Counted from the first letter of the stretch, positions 39,154 to 48,671 are shown. The stretch is 64,000 nucleotides of DNA from Streptomyces aquilus (GCF_003955715.1 NZ_CP034463.1:6944001-7008000), one strand, 5' to 3'. Notes: a model not told the origin generated them from the letters alone. Program-made: numbers and translations.

Positions 39154-41364
39154 TCACTTCAGATACACCAGGCCGTCCGTCGTCACCGTCGGGCGGCCGC
39201 TGGTGGCGACGACGACGATCTTGACGGTGTGCCGGGCACTGCTCGACCAGGTCTTCGTCCAGATCGCGTTCCGGTACATGGTCGTCGTCGACTTCAGGTC
39301 GACGGTGGCGACCTTCGTGCCGTCCACGTAGACGTACGCCTGCCCGGAGGTCGCGGCCCGCGAGACCACCCAGGCCGCCGAACGACCGGTGAACGTCCAG
39401 CTGAGCGAGGCGTTCTTGGTCTTGCTGGTGTACGACTTGCCGCCCAGGTAGCTGTACGACGACTTGGCCGTCCAGGTCCCCGACCTGGTGGCCGAGGTCT
39501 CCTGGAGGATCACCGGGGTGTCGCTGACGGAGGCGGTGGCGGTGTTGCCGGCCTGGTCGTAGGCCTTGAGCGACCAGGTAGTGGCGGTACCGGGCTTGGC
39601 GCTCTGGAGGGTGCTGGTCGTCGTGGGACCGTAGGTCGCGGTGGCCGGCGCGGTCAGCCTGACCTCCCTCAGCGCGGACGAGTCGGTGGCCTTCCACTTC
39701 AGCGTGAGCGGGACCGCCGTGGTGCTCACCGTGCCGGTGCGCAGGGCGAGGTTCGGCTTGGTGGAGAAGGTGGGCGCGGTGGTCTCCGCGACGACCGTGG
39801 CCGTCGCGCTGGTGGTCGTCCTCCCGGACTGGTGGACGGCGCGTACGGCGACCTGGTGGCTGCCGGCGCCGAGGCTGACCTTGGCGGAGCCGGCGGTGCC
39901 CGCGGCGGTCGCCGCCACCTTGCCGTCGACCAGCACCTCGTACGTGGAGACGAAGGCGGCCGGGCTGGTGATCGACCAGTTCAGGGTGACCGAGGCCGTG
40001 GTGTACGCCGTCGCGCCGACCGTGCCCGAGCCGGTGACCGACTTCAGGGCGAGGCCGGTGACCGGGCCCGCCGCCCAGGAGCGGATCGTCGGCAGCTCGG
40101 CGTAGAAGGCGGTGCCCGGGCACTCGGTGTTGTAGGCGTCGCGGTGGCCGATGATCGTGGGGTACGTCAACTGCGTCCCCAGCGTCCATGACTTGCCGGC
40201 GTAGTTGGTGCCGTCCGCGCCCGCCGTCAGCGTGGTGGTGCCGTCCGGGTCGACCCCGTACTGGCCGAGCTTCCAGGCGGCGAGCCGGGCGACCGAGGTC
40301 ATCGCGGCCGTGCTGGGGGCGGTGTCGGTGTAGGTGCCGAGGACGGAGACGCCGGCGGTCTGGCTGTTGAAGCCGTAGGTGTGCGCGCCGAGCACCGGCC
40401 GGTCGACGCCGCCCTTGCGGCCCTCGTAGATGGTGCCGCACTTGTCCACGAGGAAGTTGTAGCCGATGTCTTTCCAGCCCTGGGACTTGACGTGGTACGT
40501 GTAGATGCCACGGATGAGCGCCGGGGCCTCGTCGCAGGTGTAGTCGTTGGAGTTGACGGTGTGGTGCACCGTCACCGCCTTGACCTTCCCGCCCGGCAGA
40601 TAGGCGGGCGCCTCGGGGCTGATCGACTCGTCGGCGCCCCAGCCGGCCCGCGAGGTGATCGGGGGCCGCGGGACGGCGGACGCCGGGGCGCTCGTCGTCG
40701 CGGTGGGCGTCGCGGAGGCCGAGCCGGCGGTCGGGGTCGGGGTGGTCGTGCTCGGCGTGGGGGAGGGCGTTCCGCCGGCGCTCGCGGACGGCGTGGCCGT
40801 GACCGGCGTGGGGCTGTCGGCCGGGATGGCGGTGGGCGACTCGGTGGCGTCCATCGCGAAGGCGGCCGGCCGCACGGCGGAGACGCTGCTCGTGCCGGGG
40901 TCGACCATGTCGAGGCGCAGGCCCTTGGGCAGCCTGGCGGACGCCTTGCCGTCCACCCGGACCTCGACGCCGTCCGAGGGGCCGAACCAGGTGGGCTCGG
41001 TGCCGCCGCGGGTGGCGCCCTGGTCGCCCGGTTCGTTGGTGGCGTCCAGCGTCAGCCAGTTCGACCAGGTGCCCGTCTTCGCGTCCCGCGCGCGGGCCTC
41101 GATCTTCGCGCTCACGCGCGCGTACGGGTCGGACCAGGTGAGGCCGAGCAGACTGAAGTGCGCGGTGTCCCGCCTGCCGAGCCGGGCGGACGTGCCGTCG
41201 GCGGCCACGGTCAGCTCGGCGGCGCGGGTGGTGCTCCTGACGGGGTGTGGCTTCCCGTCGTCCGCGGCGCGCTCCGAGGGGCTTGCGGTCATGCCCTGGA
41301 CGGCCAGTGTTCCGGCCACCGTGGCCGCCGTCAGCGCGGCCGCCCCCCACCAACGACGTCTCAT
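39154..41364 (-). CDS. Large secreted PGRP-type N-acetylmuramoyl-L-alanine amidase
   Basis: 736 residues from ATG at 41364 (MRRRWWGAAALTAATVAG, a Sec signal peptide); GTGs just upstream are alternatives. After an N-terminal beta-rich domain (about 45-150) comes a Thr/Pro/Ser linker (about 165-220), then the zinc amidase/PGRP domain (about 225-400) with VHHTV, YNFLVDKCGTIYEGR and IIGHRDAYNTECPG providing His, His and Cys ligands and the Tyr. The C-terminal 330 residues are Thr/Ser-rich Ig-like modules, probably wall-binding. It cleaves stem peptides from MurNAc outside the cell. Confidence 0.92.
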   Translation of the reverse strand: MRRRWWGAAALTAATVAGTLAVQGMTASPSERAADDGKPHPVRSTTRAAELTVAADGTSARLGRRDTAHFSLLGLTWSDPYARVSAKIEARARDAKTGTWSNWLTLDATNEPGDQGATRGGTEPTWFGPSDGVEVRVDGKASARLPKGLRLDMVDPGTSSVSAVRPAAFAMDATESPTAIPADSPTPVTATPSASAGGTPSPTPSTTTPTPTAGSASATPTATTSAPASAVPRPPITSRAGWGADESISPEAPAYLPGGKVKAVTVHHTVNSNDYTCDEAPALIRGIYTYHVKSQGWKDIGYNFLVDKCGTIYEGRKGGVDRPVLGAHTYGFNSQTAGVSVLGTYTDTAPSTAAMTSVARLAAWKLGQYGVDPDGTTTLTAGADGTNYAGKSWTLGTQLTYPTIIGHRDAYNTECPGTAFYAELPTIRSWAAGPVTGLALKSVTGSGTVGATAYTTASVTLNWSITSPAAFVSTYEVLVDGKVAATAAGTAGSAKVSLGAGSHQVAVRAVHQSGRTTTSATATVVAETTAPTFSTKPNLALRTGTVSTTAVPLTLKWKATDSSALREVRLTAPATATYGPTTTSTLQSAKPGTATTWSLKAYDQAGNTATASVSDTPVILQETSATRSGTWTAKSSYSYLGGKSYTSKTKNASLSWTFTGRSAAWVVSRAATSGQAYVYVDGTKVATVDLKSTTTMYRNAIWTKTWSSSARHTVKIVVVATSGRPTVTTDGLVYLK

Positions 41365-41499
41365 CTCGACGTGCACACCTTTCACCACAGTGCCCCCAAG
41401 GGCCTCACCGATGTGATGCCCAGTGAAAGGTATGCGGAGGGCTGGAGGGTGAAAGACGGTCAATTAGGAAAAACGTGTCCTATGTGCACTGGGGTGGTG

Positions 41500-41590
41500 C
41501 GGTGATCTGTGCCACCGGCAGCGCGAAGGGGCCCGGCCGAGGATGTCGGCCGGGCCCCTTCGGGAGACGTGAGATCGAGCTCAGGCCTTC
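41500..41590 (-). ncRNA. Candidate s-SodF-like small RNA from the sodN 3' UTR
   Basis: In S. coelicolor a stable ~90-nt RNA processed from the 3' end of sodN mRNA represses sodF. The same position here holds a short 3' UTR ending in a very strong hairpin. I see no independent proof of processing or of sodF complementarity; coordinates are approximate. Confidence 0.35.
41525..41561 (-). terminator. sodN terminator
   Basis: Perfect 16-bp stem GAAGGGGCCCGGCCGA / TCGGCCGGGCCCCTTC with loop GGATG, 20 nt past the sodN stop. Confidence 0.88.
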
Positions 41591-41976
41591 TTGGTCTCCC
41601 AGAAGATCTTGTCGATCTGGGCGATGTAGTCCAGCGCCTTCTGGCCCGTCGCCGGGTCGGTGGACGCCTTGGCGGCCGAGAGGGCCTTCAGGGTGTCGTT
41701 GACCAGCTGGTGCAGCTCCGGGTACTTCTCGAAGTGCGGGGGCTTGAAGTAGTCGCTCCAGAGCACCGACACGTGGTGCTTCGCGAGCTCGGCGCGCTGC
41801 TCCTTGATGACGGTGGCGCGAGCCTGGAAGTGCGGGTCGTCGTTGCCGGCCATCTTTTCCTGGACGGCCTTCACCGACTCCGCCTCGATGCGGGCCTGGG
41901 CCGGGTCGTACACGCCGCAGGGCAGGTCGCAGTGGGCGCTGACCTTGACCTTGGGGGCAAACAGGCGGGAAAGCAT
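41581..41976 (-). CDS. sodN: Nickel superoxide dismutase precursor
   Basis: 131 residues from ATG at 41976, preceded by GAGGAAGGAA. A 14-residue leader (MLSRLFAPKVKVSA) must be cut to expose the Ni hook HCDLPCGVYDP, where His1, Cys2 and Cys6 bind nickel and Tyr9 shapes the pocket. The helical body KALDYIAQIDKIFWETKKA completes the homohexamer subunit. Removes superoxide in the cytoplasm. In S. coelicolor it is made when nickel is present and repressed (through Nur) in its absence. The leader peptidase gene sodX is divergent, 145 bp away. Confidence 0.97.
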   Translation of the reverse strand: MLSRLFAPKVKVSAHCDLPCGVYDPAQARIEAESVKAVQEKMAGNDDPHFQARATVIKEQRAELAKHHVSVLWSDYFKPPHFEKYPELHQLVNDTLKALSAAKASTDPATGQKALDYIAQIDKIFWETKKA

Positions 41977-42121
41977 GGAGCATTCCTTCCTCGTGATCGT
42001 CTTCTCAGGTGGGACATTACTCCCTGCGAGACGGGTTTTCGCGAGTGCCCCCATGGGCTTAGGACAAAAGTCCGGGGTCAAACTGGGACTGGTGGATGAA
42101 CGTACCGGGGAGGTGCCGGGG

Positions 42122-42559
42122 ATGCCGGAGCTGTCGCAGGAGACCGAACACGGAGCAGCGGTCCCGCCCTTGGGGTGGGTCGAGGTGACCGGACCGTCGA
42201 TGGTGCCCACGCTCTACCACGGGGACCAGCTCCTCGTCCGCTACACGGGCCGGGTCCGGCCCGGCGACATCGTCGTCCTGCGTCATCCCCTGCAACAGAA
42301 CCTGCTCGTGGTGAAGCGGGCGGCGGAGCGCCGGCCGGGCGGCTGGTGGGTGCTGGCCGACAACCCGCTGGGCTCCACCACCGACAGCGAGGACTTCGGC
42401 GTCGTGCCCGACGAGCTGATCCTGGGCAAGGTCCGCTTCCGCTTCCGCCCGCCGCAGGCCGGTCAGCGCTCGCCGCTCGCGCTGGCCCGCTGGGCGCTGT
42501 CGGCGGCCAGGCCCGTCTTCCCGGACCGGTCGGCCTCCAGGCGCTTGCGGGCGCGGTAG
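42122..42559 (+). CDS. sodX: SodX: S26-family peptidase that processes the Ni-SOD precursor
   Basis: 145 residues from ATG at 42122, with GGGGAGG 8 nt upstream. Signal-peptidase I fold without a membrane anchor: catalytic Ser in TGPSMVPTL (about residue 27), GDQLLVRYTGRVRPGDIVVLRHP, and Lys in LLVVKRAAER (about residue 67). Cleaves the SodN leader so nickel can bind. Standing beside sodN is the conserved arrangement. Its last 97 nt lie antisense to the end of the convergent CGNR gene. Confidence 0.94.
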   Translation: MPELSQETEHGAAVPPLGWVEVTGPSMVPTLYHGDQLLVRYTGRVRPGDIVVLRHPLQQNLLVVKRAAERRPGGWWVLADNPLGSTTDSEDFGVVPDELILGKVRFRFRPPQAGQRSPLALARWALSAARPVFPDRSASRRLRAR

Positions 42560-43092
42560 GCGGCCACGTTGGCGCGGGTGGCGCAGCGGTCGGAGCAGTA
42601 GCGCCGGGAGCGGTTCGTGGACGTGTCCAGATAGGCGTTGCGGCAGGGCGCGGCCTCGCACAGGCCGAGGCGATCGACGCCGTACTCCGTCAGATGGAAG
42701 GCGAGGCCCATCGCGGCGATCGCCGCGTAGCCGGCCGTCACGTTCGACGGGTGGTCGGCCAGGTGCATGTGCCACAGCGGTCGGCCGTCGTCGTCGCGGT
42801 GGTCGTGCCCGGAGATCTGCGGGCTGACCGGGAACTCCAGCAGCAGCGCGTTGAGCAGGTTCACCGCCAGGGTCTCGTCGCCGCCGTCCGCGGCCTCGAA
42901 GACCGCGCGCAGGCGGCCTCGGACCGAGCGGAAGCGGGTGACGTCGGACTCGGTGGCCCGCCGGGCCGCCTCCTGGCTGGCGCCGAACAGCTCGCGGACG
43001 GCCTCGACCGAGGTCAGCGAGTCCTTGCCCCGGGCCGGGTCCTCGCTGTTGACGAGGCGCACGGCGTAATCCGAGTAATAGGCCAGTTCCAC
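42463..43092 (-). CDS. CGNR-type zinc finger/ABATE domain protein
   Basis: 209 residues from GTG at 43092, with AAGGA 6 nt before it. N-terminal ABATE-like domain (YYSDYAVRLVNSEDPARG to about residue 130), then a C-terminal zinc finger, RLGLCEAAPCRNAYLDTS and YCSDRCATRANVAAYRARKR, where ATR replaces the usual GNR. Such proteins are putative stress transcription factors. The last 32 codons overlap sodX on the other strand. Confidence 0.9.
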   Translation of the reverse strand: MELAYYSDYAVRLVNSEDPARGKDSLTSVEAVRELFGASQEAARRATESDVTRFRSVRGRLRAVFEAADGGDETLAVNLLNALLLEFPVSPQISGHDHRDDDGRPLWHMHLADHPSNVTAGYAAIAAMGLAFHLTEYGVDRLGLCEAAPCRNAYLDTSTNRSRRYCSDRCATRANVAAYRARKRLEADRSGKTGLAADSAQRASASGER

Positions 43093-43194
43093 TTGTAGTC
43101 CTTACGGAGGCGTTCTATGGTCGTGGTGCGGTCGGTCGGTAATGGCTGATCGTGCTTCCAGGGTATTACGTGCGTGCAGGAAGAGGGGGCTCCC

Positions 43195-43953
43195 ATGACG
43201 ACCCGTACCGAAACCGACTGGCAGGCCTGGCAGGAGAGCTGGGACCGGCAGCAGGAGTGGTACATGCCCGACCGCGAGGAACGCTTCCGCATCATGCTCG
43301 ACATGGTCGAGGCCCTCCTCGGACCCCGGCCGCGCGTGCTCGACCTCGCGTGCGGCACGGGAAGTATCACGGCCCGGCTGCTCGCCCGGTTCCCGGCGGC
43401 CACCAGCACCGGCGTCGACCTCGACCCGGCCCTCCTCGCCATCGCCGAGGGCACCTTCGCGGGCGACGACCGCGTCACCTTCGTGACCGCCGACCTCAAG
43501 GACCCGGACTGGCCCACGCGGCTGCCGTACGACTCCTACGACGCCGTCCTGACCGCCACGGCCCTGCACTGGCTGCACAGCGAACCCCTCGCGGCCCTCT
43601 ACGGTCAGGTCGCGGAACTCGTCCGCGACGGCGGTGTCTTCATGAACGCGGACCACATGATCGACGAGACGACGCCCCGGATCAACGCGGCCGAGCGCGC
43701 CCAGCGCCACGCCCGCATGGATCAGGCCAAGGCCGACGGTGCCCTCGACTGGGCCGAGTGGTGGCAGGTCGCCGCGCAGGACCCCGTCCTCGCCGGTCCG
43801 ACCGCCCGCCGCTTCGAGATCTACGGCGAGCACGCCGACGGCGACATGCCGTCCGCCGCCTGGCACGCCCGCGTGCTGCGCGAGAAGGGCTTCGGGGAGG
43901 CACGGCCGGTGTGGTGCTCGCCGTCGGACACGCTGCTGCTGGCGGTCAAGTGA
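43195..43953 (+). CDS. Class I SAM-dependent methyltransferase
   Basis: 252 residues from ATG at 43195, with GGAAGAGGGGG before it. SAM site VLDLACGTGSITARLLARFP near residue 44 (motif I), STGVDLDPALL (acidic motif II), and VLTATALHWLHSEPLAALY, the TatD/ubiE-like motif with His-Trp. No substrate domain gives a clue. It ends in a strong bidirectional terminator shared with the ABC operon. Confidence 0.9.
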   Translation: MTTRTETDWQAWQESWDRQQEWYMPDREERFRIMLDMVEALLGPRPRVLDLACGTGSITARLLARFPAATSTGVDLDPALLAIAEGTFAGDDRVTFVTADLKDPDWPTRLPYDSYDAVLTATALHWLHSEPLAALYGQVAELVRDGGVFMNADHMIDETTPRINAAERAQRHARMDQAKADGALDWAEWWQVAAQDPVLAGPTARRFEIYGEHADGDMPSAAWHARVLREKGFGEARPVWCSPSDTLLLAVK

Positions 43954-43962
43954 CGGGATGAG

Positions 43963-43997
43963 GAAGGGGCGGTACGGGAATCCCGTACCGCCCCTTC
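43963..43997. terminator. Bidirectional terminator between methyltransferase and ABC operon
   Basis: Perfect 17-bp stem GAAGGGGCGGTACGGGA / TCCCGTACCGCCCCTTC with a single-base loop centre (a near-cruciform), between convergent stops at 43953 and 44014. Confidence 0.88.
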
Positions 43998-44013
43998 GTC
44001 GTCGTGCGACCCG

Positions 44014-44775
44014 CTACAGGACCTTCGACAGGAACGCCTGCGTCCGCTCGTGCTGCGGGTTGGTCAGGACGTCGCGCGGGTTGCCGGACTCGACCACCAC
44101 ACCGCCGTCCATGAAGACCAGGCTGTCGCCGACCTCGCGGGCGAAGCCCATCTCGTGGGTGACGACGACCATCGTCATACCCGACTCGGCGAGGTCACGC
44201 ATGACGTCGAGGACGTCACCGACCAGCTCCGGGTCGAGGGCCGAGGTCGGCTCGTCGAACAGCATCAGCTTCGGGTCCATCGCGAGGGCCCGGGCGATGG
44301 CGACACGCTGCTGCTGGCCGCCGGAGAGCTGCGAGGGGTAGTTCTTCGCCTTGTCGGCGAGACCCACGCGCTCCAGCAGCTCGCCCGCCCGCTCCCGGGC
44401 CTGGGCCTTGCTCACGCCCTTGACCTGGACCGGCGCCTCCATGACGTTCTCCAGCGCCGTCATGTGCGGGAACAGGTTGAACCGCTGGAACACCATGCCG
44501 ATGTCCCGGCGCTTCAGCGCGACCTCGCTGTCCTTGAGCTCGTACAGCTTGTCGCCCTTCTGGCGGTAGCCGACCAGCTCGCCGTCGACGTACAGCCGAC
44601 CGGCGTTGATCTTCTCCAGGTGGTTGATGCACCGCAGGAACGTCGACTTGCCGGAGCCGGAGGGGCCGATGAGGCAGAACACCTCGCCCTGCTTGACCTC
44701 CAGGTCGATGCCCTTGAGGACTTCCACCGGGCCGAAGGACTTGTGAACGCCCTCGGACTTCACCATTGCGTTCAT
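44014..44775 (-). CDS. Polar amino-acid ABC transporter ATPase
   Basis: 253 residues. Walker [10 protein letters not shown] near residue 38, Q-loop FQRFNLF, signature LSGGQQQR near residue 150, Walker [14 protein letters not shown] and H-loop [11 protein letters not shown]. GlnQ/GluA type. Powers uptake of a polar amino acid by the permease and binding protein encoded just upstream; 3 nt separate it from the permease gene. Last gene of the three-gene operon. Confidence 0.95.
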   Translation of the reverse strand: MNAMVKSEGVHKSFGPVEVLKGIDLEVKQGEVFCLIGPSGSGKSTFLRCINHLEKINAGRLYVDGELVGYRQKGDKLYELKDSEVALKRRDIGMVFQRFNLFPHMTALENVMEAPVQVKGVSKAQARERAGELLERVGLADKAKNYPSQLSGGQQQRVAIARALAMDPKLMLFDEPTSALDPELVGDVLDVMRDLAESGMTMVVVTHEMGFAREVGDSLVFMDGGVVVESGNPRDVLTNPQHERTQAFLSKVL

Positions 44776-44778
44776 GGG

Positions 44779-45735
44779 TCACCGCCGCCAGCTGGAGAGG
44801 GAGATCATGTTGGCCTTGACCTTCTGCCACGGCGTCGCCGGCAGGCTCCGGGAGGTGCCGCGGGCGTAACGCCGCTCCAGATAGAACTGGAAGACGCTGA
44901 ACACGCTGGTCATGACCAGGTACCAGATGCACGCCACGAACAGCATCTCCATGACGGCGTACGACGTGGAGCCGATCGTCGACGTGGCGCGCAGGAGTTC
45001 GTTGTACGTCACCGCGTACACCAGCGACGAGGTCTTCAGCATGTTGATGAACTCGTTGCCGGTCGGCGGCACGATCACCCGCATCGCCTGCGGGATCACG
45101 ATCCGGCGCAGCGTCTTGGCGTGGCTCATGCCGAGCGCGTGCGAGGCCTCGGTCTGGCCCTCGTCGACGGCCAGCAGACCGGCGCGGCAGATCTCCGCCA
45201 TGTACGCGGCCTCGTTCAGACCCAGGCCGAGGAGCGCGGCCATGAACGGGGTCATGACGTCGACCATCTCGTCCTTGTAGATCGGACCGAGATTCAGCGT
45301 GGGGAAGATCAGCGCCAGGTTGAACCAGAGCAGGAGCTGGACGTAGACCGGGGTCCCGCGGAAGAACCAGATGTAGACCCAGGCCACCCAGCTCGTCACC
45401 GGGTTCTTGGAGAGCCGCATGACGGCCAGGATCACGCCGAGGACCACGCCCATGATCATCGAGAGGACGCTGATCAGCAGGGTGCGGCCGGCGCCCTTGA
45501 GGACCGTGTCGTCGAACACGTAGTCGCCGACCGCGGACCACTGGATCTTGTCGGCCGTGGCGAACGCGTTGACCAGCAGGCCGACGAGCGCCAGCACGAC
45601 GACCGCGCTGACGTAACGGCCCCAGTGGCGCACCGGGACGGCCTTGATCGCCTCGGGGGCGACGGAGGCGGCGGAGGCCTCCTTGGAGACCGGCGGCGTC
45701 GCGTCCGCCGGCTCCTTCTCGAACTTGTCAGTCAC
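44779..45735 (-). CDS. Polar amino-acid ABC transporter permease
   Basis: 318 residues. About 40 hydrophilic residues precede five or six membrane segments; HisM/GlnP-family signature with EAA loop GLNEAAYMAEICRAGLLAVDEGQTEAS and ALGMSHAKTLRRIVIPQAMRVIVPP. A single permease, so it probably works as a homodimer. The tail ends in a short amphipathic segment. It follows the binding-protein gene by 31 nt and precedes the ATPase by 3 nt. Confidence 0.95.
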   Translation of the reverse strand: MTDKFEKEPADATPPVSKEASAASVAPEAIKAVPVRHWGRYVSAVVVLALVGLLVNAFATADKIQWSAVGDYVFDDTVLKGAGRTLLISVLSMIMGVVLGVILAVMRLSKNPVTSWVAWVYIWFFRGTPVYVQLLLWFNLALIFPTLNLGPIYKDEMVDVMTPFMAALLGLGLNEAAYMAEICRAGLLAVDEGQTEASHALGMSHAKTLRRIVIPQAMRVIVPPTGNEFINMLKTSSLVYAVTYNELLRATSTIGSTSYAVMEMLFVACIWYLVMTSVFSVFQFYLERRYARGTSRSLPATPWQKVKANMISLSSWRR

Positions 45736-45766
45736 CGTGACTGCCCTTCAGAGGTACTGGGGTCCG

Positions 45767-46732
45767 TCACTTGCCGCCGTTGATCGCGGCCTTGTCGATG
45801 GCGCCGGACTGGGCGCCCCACTTGTCGAGGATCTTCTTGTACGTGCCGTCCTCGATGATCGCGTTGACGGCCGCCTCCAGCGCGGAGGTGAGCTCCTTGT
45901 TGTCCTTGTTCACGGCGATGCCGAACGGACCGGCGTCGACCTGCTCGCCGACGACCTCGAAGGCGTTGCCGCCGTCGGCCTTGCGGGCCAGGTCGACCGC
46001 GACCGGGTAGTCGTTGACACCGGCGACGGCGCCGCCCGACTTCACGCGGGTCTGGGCCTCGGTGTCGTTCTCGAACGACTCGATGTCGATCGCCTTCTTG
46101 CCGTCCTTCTTACAGGCCTTGGACTGCGACTGGAGGGCGGCCTCGTACGTCGTACCGCGCTGCACGGCGGCGGTCTGGCCGCAGAGGTCCGCGATGGACT
46201 TGATGCCCTTCGGGTTGCCCTTGGCGACGTAGACGGCGGTGCCGGCCTTGAAGTAGTCGACGAAGTCGACACCCGGGCCGAGCTTCTTGCCCTTGTCGTC
46301 CAGGCCCTCCTGACGCTGCTTGGTGTCCGTCATGGAGGACATCGCCAGGTCGTAGCGGCCCGAGTTCAGCGCGGTGATCAGGCCGTCGAAGGAACCGGAG
46401 GTGAACTTGAACTCCACGCCCAGCTTCTCGCCCAGGGCGTTGGCGATGTCGATGTCGACACCGACGATCTTGCCGCCCTCCTGGTACTCCATGGGCGCGT
46501 ACTCGGCGTTGGTGCCGGCCTTGATGACGCCGGCCTTCTGGATGCCCGCGGGCAGCTTGTCGAAGAGCGGAGCCTTGCTGGAGGACGCGCTCTCCTTGGT
46601 GCCGCCGTCGCCGCTGTCATTCGTCTGGTCACCGCAACCGGCGAGAAGCAGGGCGCCTGCGACCGCGATCGAGCCGACCGCTGCGAACCGGGAGCGAGCG
46701 GCGGTCGTACGACGGGTGGAGCTTGCGGTCAT
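45767..46732 (-). CDS. Amino-acid-binding lipoprotein of the ABC transporter
   Basis: 321 residues from ATG at 46732, with GGAGGAA 7 nt before it. Signal with lipobox: AGALLLAGC (lipid Cys near residue 35). The mature part is a family 3 solute-binding protein: GVIKAGTNAEYAPMEY, VGVDIDIANALGEKLG, SGRYDLAMSSMTDT. It captures a polar amino acid; exact ligand not inferable. First gene of the operon; its promoter must lie in the 617-bp region upstream. Confidence 0.94.
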   Translation of the reverse strand: MTASSTRRTTAARSRFAAVGSIAVAGALLLAGCGDQTNDSGDGGTKESASSSKAPLFDKLPAGIQKAGVIKAGTNAEYAPMEYQEGGKIVGVDIDIANALGEKLGVEFKFTSGSFDGLITALNSGRYDLAMSSMTDTKQRQEGLDDKGKKLGPGVDFVDYFKAGTAVYVAKGNPKGIKSIADLCGQTAAVQRGTTYEAALQSQSKACKKDGKKAIDIESFENDTEAQTRVKSGGAVAGVNDYPVAVDLARKADGGNAFEVVGEQVDAGPFGIAVNKDNKELTSALEAAVNAIIEDGTYKKILDKWGAQSGAIDKAAINGGK

Positions 46733-47349
46733 GGTGGGTTCCTCCGGCGGATGGGTGGAGTTGCCGATGGGGCGGGCTTCTGCCGATGGGGTCGGCAGGG
46801 GCCTTGGTTTCCTAGGTCGACGAGAGCACACGCCTTCGAGTGCCGCGACCTCGTGTGATTACGGCATCTTGCCATTCGGACTGCGCCATTCAGGGGCCCA
46901 GCCATGTCAAAATCGGATAACGGGTGACCCCCGAACCGCATCAGGTCGGACATCAAGTCCGCACCTCTTGCAGGAATCTCTCCTTCCGGCCGGAGGATCT
47001 TCGGCGCATCTCACGATGCGAGCGCCGACCTCCTGGCGTGCGCGACAGCTCGACCCGCTGTCAAGAGGGTGTCGAGGACGTGTCCCCATATTTGTTCATG
47101 ATTCATGTCACCGATATGTGATGTGCGAGGTCCGTCATGTGACCTTGCACGTATTGGACTCGTCGCAGGTGCCGTCCGTCCGGTAAGAAGGTTCTTTACA
47201 CCCCTCATCCGGGGCTCAGGGCGCGTGTGCGGCGCGCCCGTCGTGCACGGCCCGTACGCATCACCGACACAGGGCCGTACGCGGTGCCCGCCCACTTCTC
47301 AACCAGGAGTGGCCACCCTCAAACCATGAATATCTAAGGGGTAGAACAA
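46733..47349. promoter_or_regulatory. 617-bp divergent regulatory region, no gene
   Basis: Lies between the amino-acid binding-protein gene (minus) and the malic enzyme gene (plus). On the minus strand a TTGACA box occurs at 46912-46907, about 180 bp before the binding-protein start, without a good -10. TCAC-N6-GTGA (47108-47121) is a CRP-like inverted repeat of reversed type, with ATGTCACCGATATGTGATGT around it. No frame shows coding bias. The two promoters could not be fixed. Confidence 0.5.
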
Positions 47350-48573
47350 GTGGCAGCGGAGATCGTCAATCCTCGCAGCGACAGCGATACGGGCCAGGAC
47401 AGCGGGGCGGAGCCCCTCGATTCCTTCGACCCCGCGTTCGCGCTGCACCGCGGCGGCAAGATGGCAGTGCAGGCCACCGTGCCGATCCGCGACAAGGACG
47501 ACCTGTCCCTCGCGTACACACCCGGCGTGGCGAAGGTGTGCAGCGCCATCGCCGAGCAGCCCGAGCTCGTCCACGACTACACGTGGAAGTCGTCCGTCGT
47601 CGCCGTCGTGACCGACGGCACGGCGGTCCTCGGACTCGGTGACATCGGGCCCGAGGCCTCCCTTCCGGTCATGGAAGGCAAGGCCATCCTCTTCAAGCAG
47701 TTCGGCGGCGTGGACGCGGTGCCGATCGCGCTGGACTGCACGGACGTCGACGAGATCGTCGAGACCGTGGTCCGCCTCGCTCCCTCCTTCGGCGGGGTCA
47801 ACCTGGAGGACATCTCGGCACCGCGGTGCTTCGAGATCGAGAAGCGCCTCCAGGAGCGCCTCGACATCCCGATCTTCCACGACGACCAGCACGGCACGGC
47901 CGTCGTGACGCTGGCGGCCCTGCGGAACGCGGCGCGGCTGAGCGGCCGGGAGATCGGCCAGCTCCGTGCGGTCATCTCCGGCGCCGGCGCGGCCGGTGTG
48001 GCGATCGCCAAGATGCTCGTCGAGGCCGGCATCGGGGATGTGGCGCTGGCCGACCGCAAGGGCGTCATCTCGACGGACCGCGCGGACCTCACGGACGTCA
48101 AGCGCGAGGTCGCCTCCTTCACCAACAAGGCGGGCCTGACCGGCTCCCTGGAGGACGCCCTGGCCGGCGCCGACGTCTTCATCGGCGTCTCCGGCGGCAC
48201 GGTGGCCGAGGAGGCGGTGGCGTCGATGGCAGAGGGCGCCTTCGTCTTCGCCATGGCCAACCCGAACCCCGAGGTGCACCCGGACGTCGCGCACAAGTAC
48301 GCGGCGGTCGTGGCCACGGGTCGCTCGGACTTCCCGAACCAGATCAACAACGTCCTCGCGTTCCCCGGCATCTTCGCCGGCGCGCTCCAGGTGCGGGCCT
48401 CCCGCATCACCGAGGGCATGAAGATCGCGGCGGCGGAGGCGCTGGCGTCGGTGGTCGGCGACGACCTCGCCGCCGACTACGTCATCCCGTCCCCGTTCGA
48501 CGAGCGGGTCGCTCCGGCGGTCACGGCGGCGGTCGCCGCGGCGGCTCGCGCGGAGGGTGTGGCTCGCCGCTGA
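47350..48573 (+). CDS. Malic enzyme (short type)
   Basis: 407 residues from GTG at 47350. The malic N-terminal domain (about 30-165) has YTPGVAKVCSAIAE, the catalytic Lys region and metal ligands in FHDDQHGTAVV (about 177-187); the NAD(P) domain has SGAGAAGVAIAKML and FAMANPNPEVHP. It turns malate to pyruvate and CO2. Short prokaryotic type without phosphotransacetylase. Cofactor not decided by eye. The 3' end is followed by a 16-bp tandem repeat and a strong terminator. Confidence 0.94.
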   Translation: MAAEIVNPRSDSDTGQDSGAEPLDSFDPAFALHRGGKMAVQATVPIRDKDDLSLAYTPGVAKVCSAIAEQPELVHDYTWKSSVVAVVTDGTAVLGLGDIGPEASLPVMEGKAILFKQFGGVDAVPIALDCTDVDEIVETVVRLAPSFGGVNLEDISAPRCFEIEKRLQERLDIPIFHDDQHGTAVVTLAALRNAARLSGREIGQLRAVISGAGAAGVAIAKMLVEAGIGDVALADRKGVISTDRADLTDVKREVASFTNKAGLTGSLEDALAGADVFIGVSGGTVAEEAVASMAEGAFVFAMANPNPEVHPDVAHKYAAVVATGRSDFPNQINNVLAFPGIFAGALQVRASRITEGMKIAAAEALASVVGDDLAADYVIPSPFDERVAPAVTAAVAAAARAEGVARR

Positions 48574-48591
48574 GGTGAGATGCGCCGAGGC

Positions 48592-48671
48592 GCGTGAGCG
48601 CCGCGTTGCGTGAGCGCCGCGTTGCGTGAGCGCTGAGGTGCGTGAGCGCTGAGGTGCGTGAGCGCTGAGGT
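48592..48671. repeat. 16-bp tandem repeat, 5 units, after the malic enzyme gene
   Basis: Units start at 48592, 48608, 48624, 48640 and 48656. The first two are GCGTGAGCGCCGCGTT, the last three GCGTGAGCGCTGAGGT; CGCTGAGGT also occurs at the gene's own stop codon (48568-48576). The array begins 18 nt after the stop. Confidence 0.92.
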
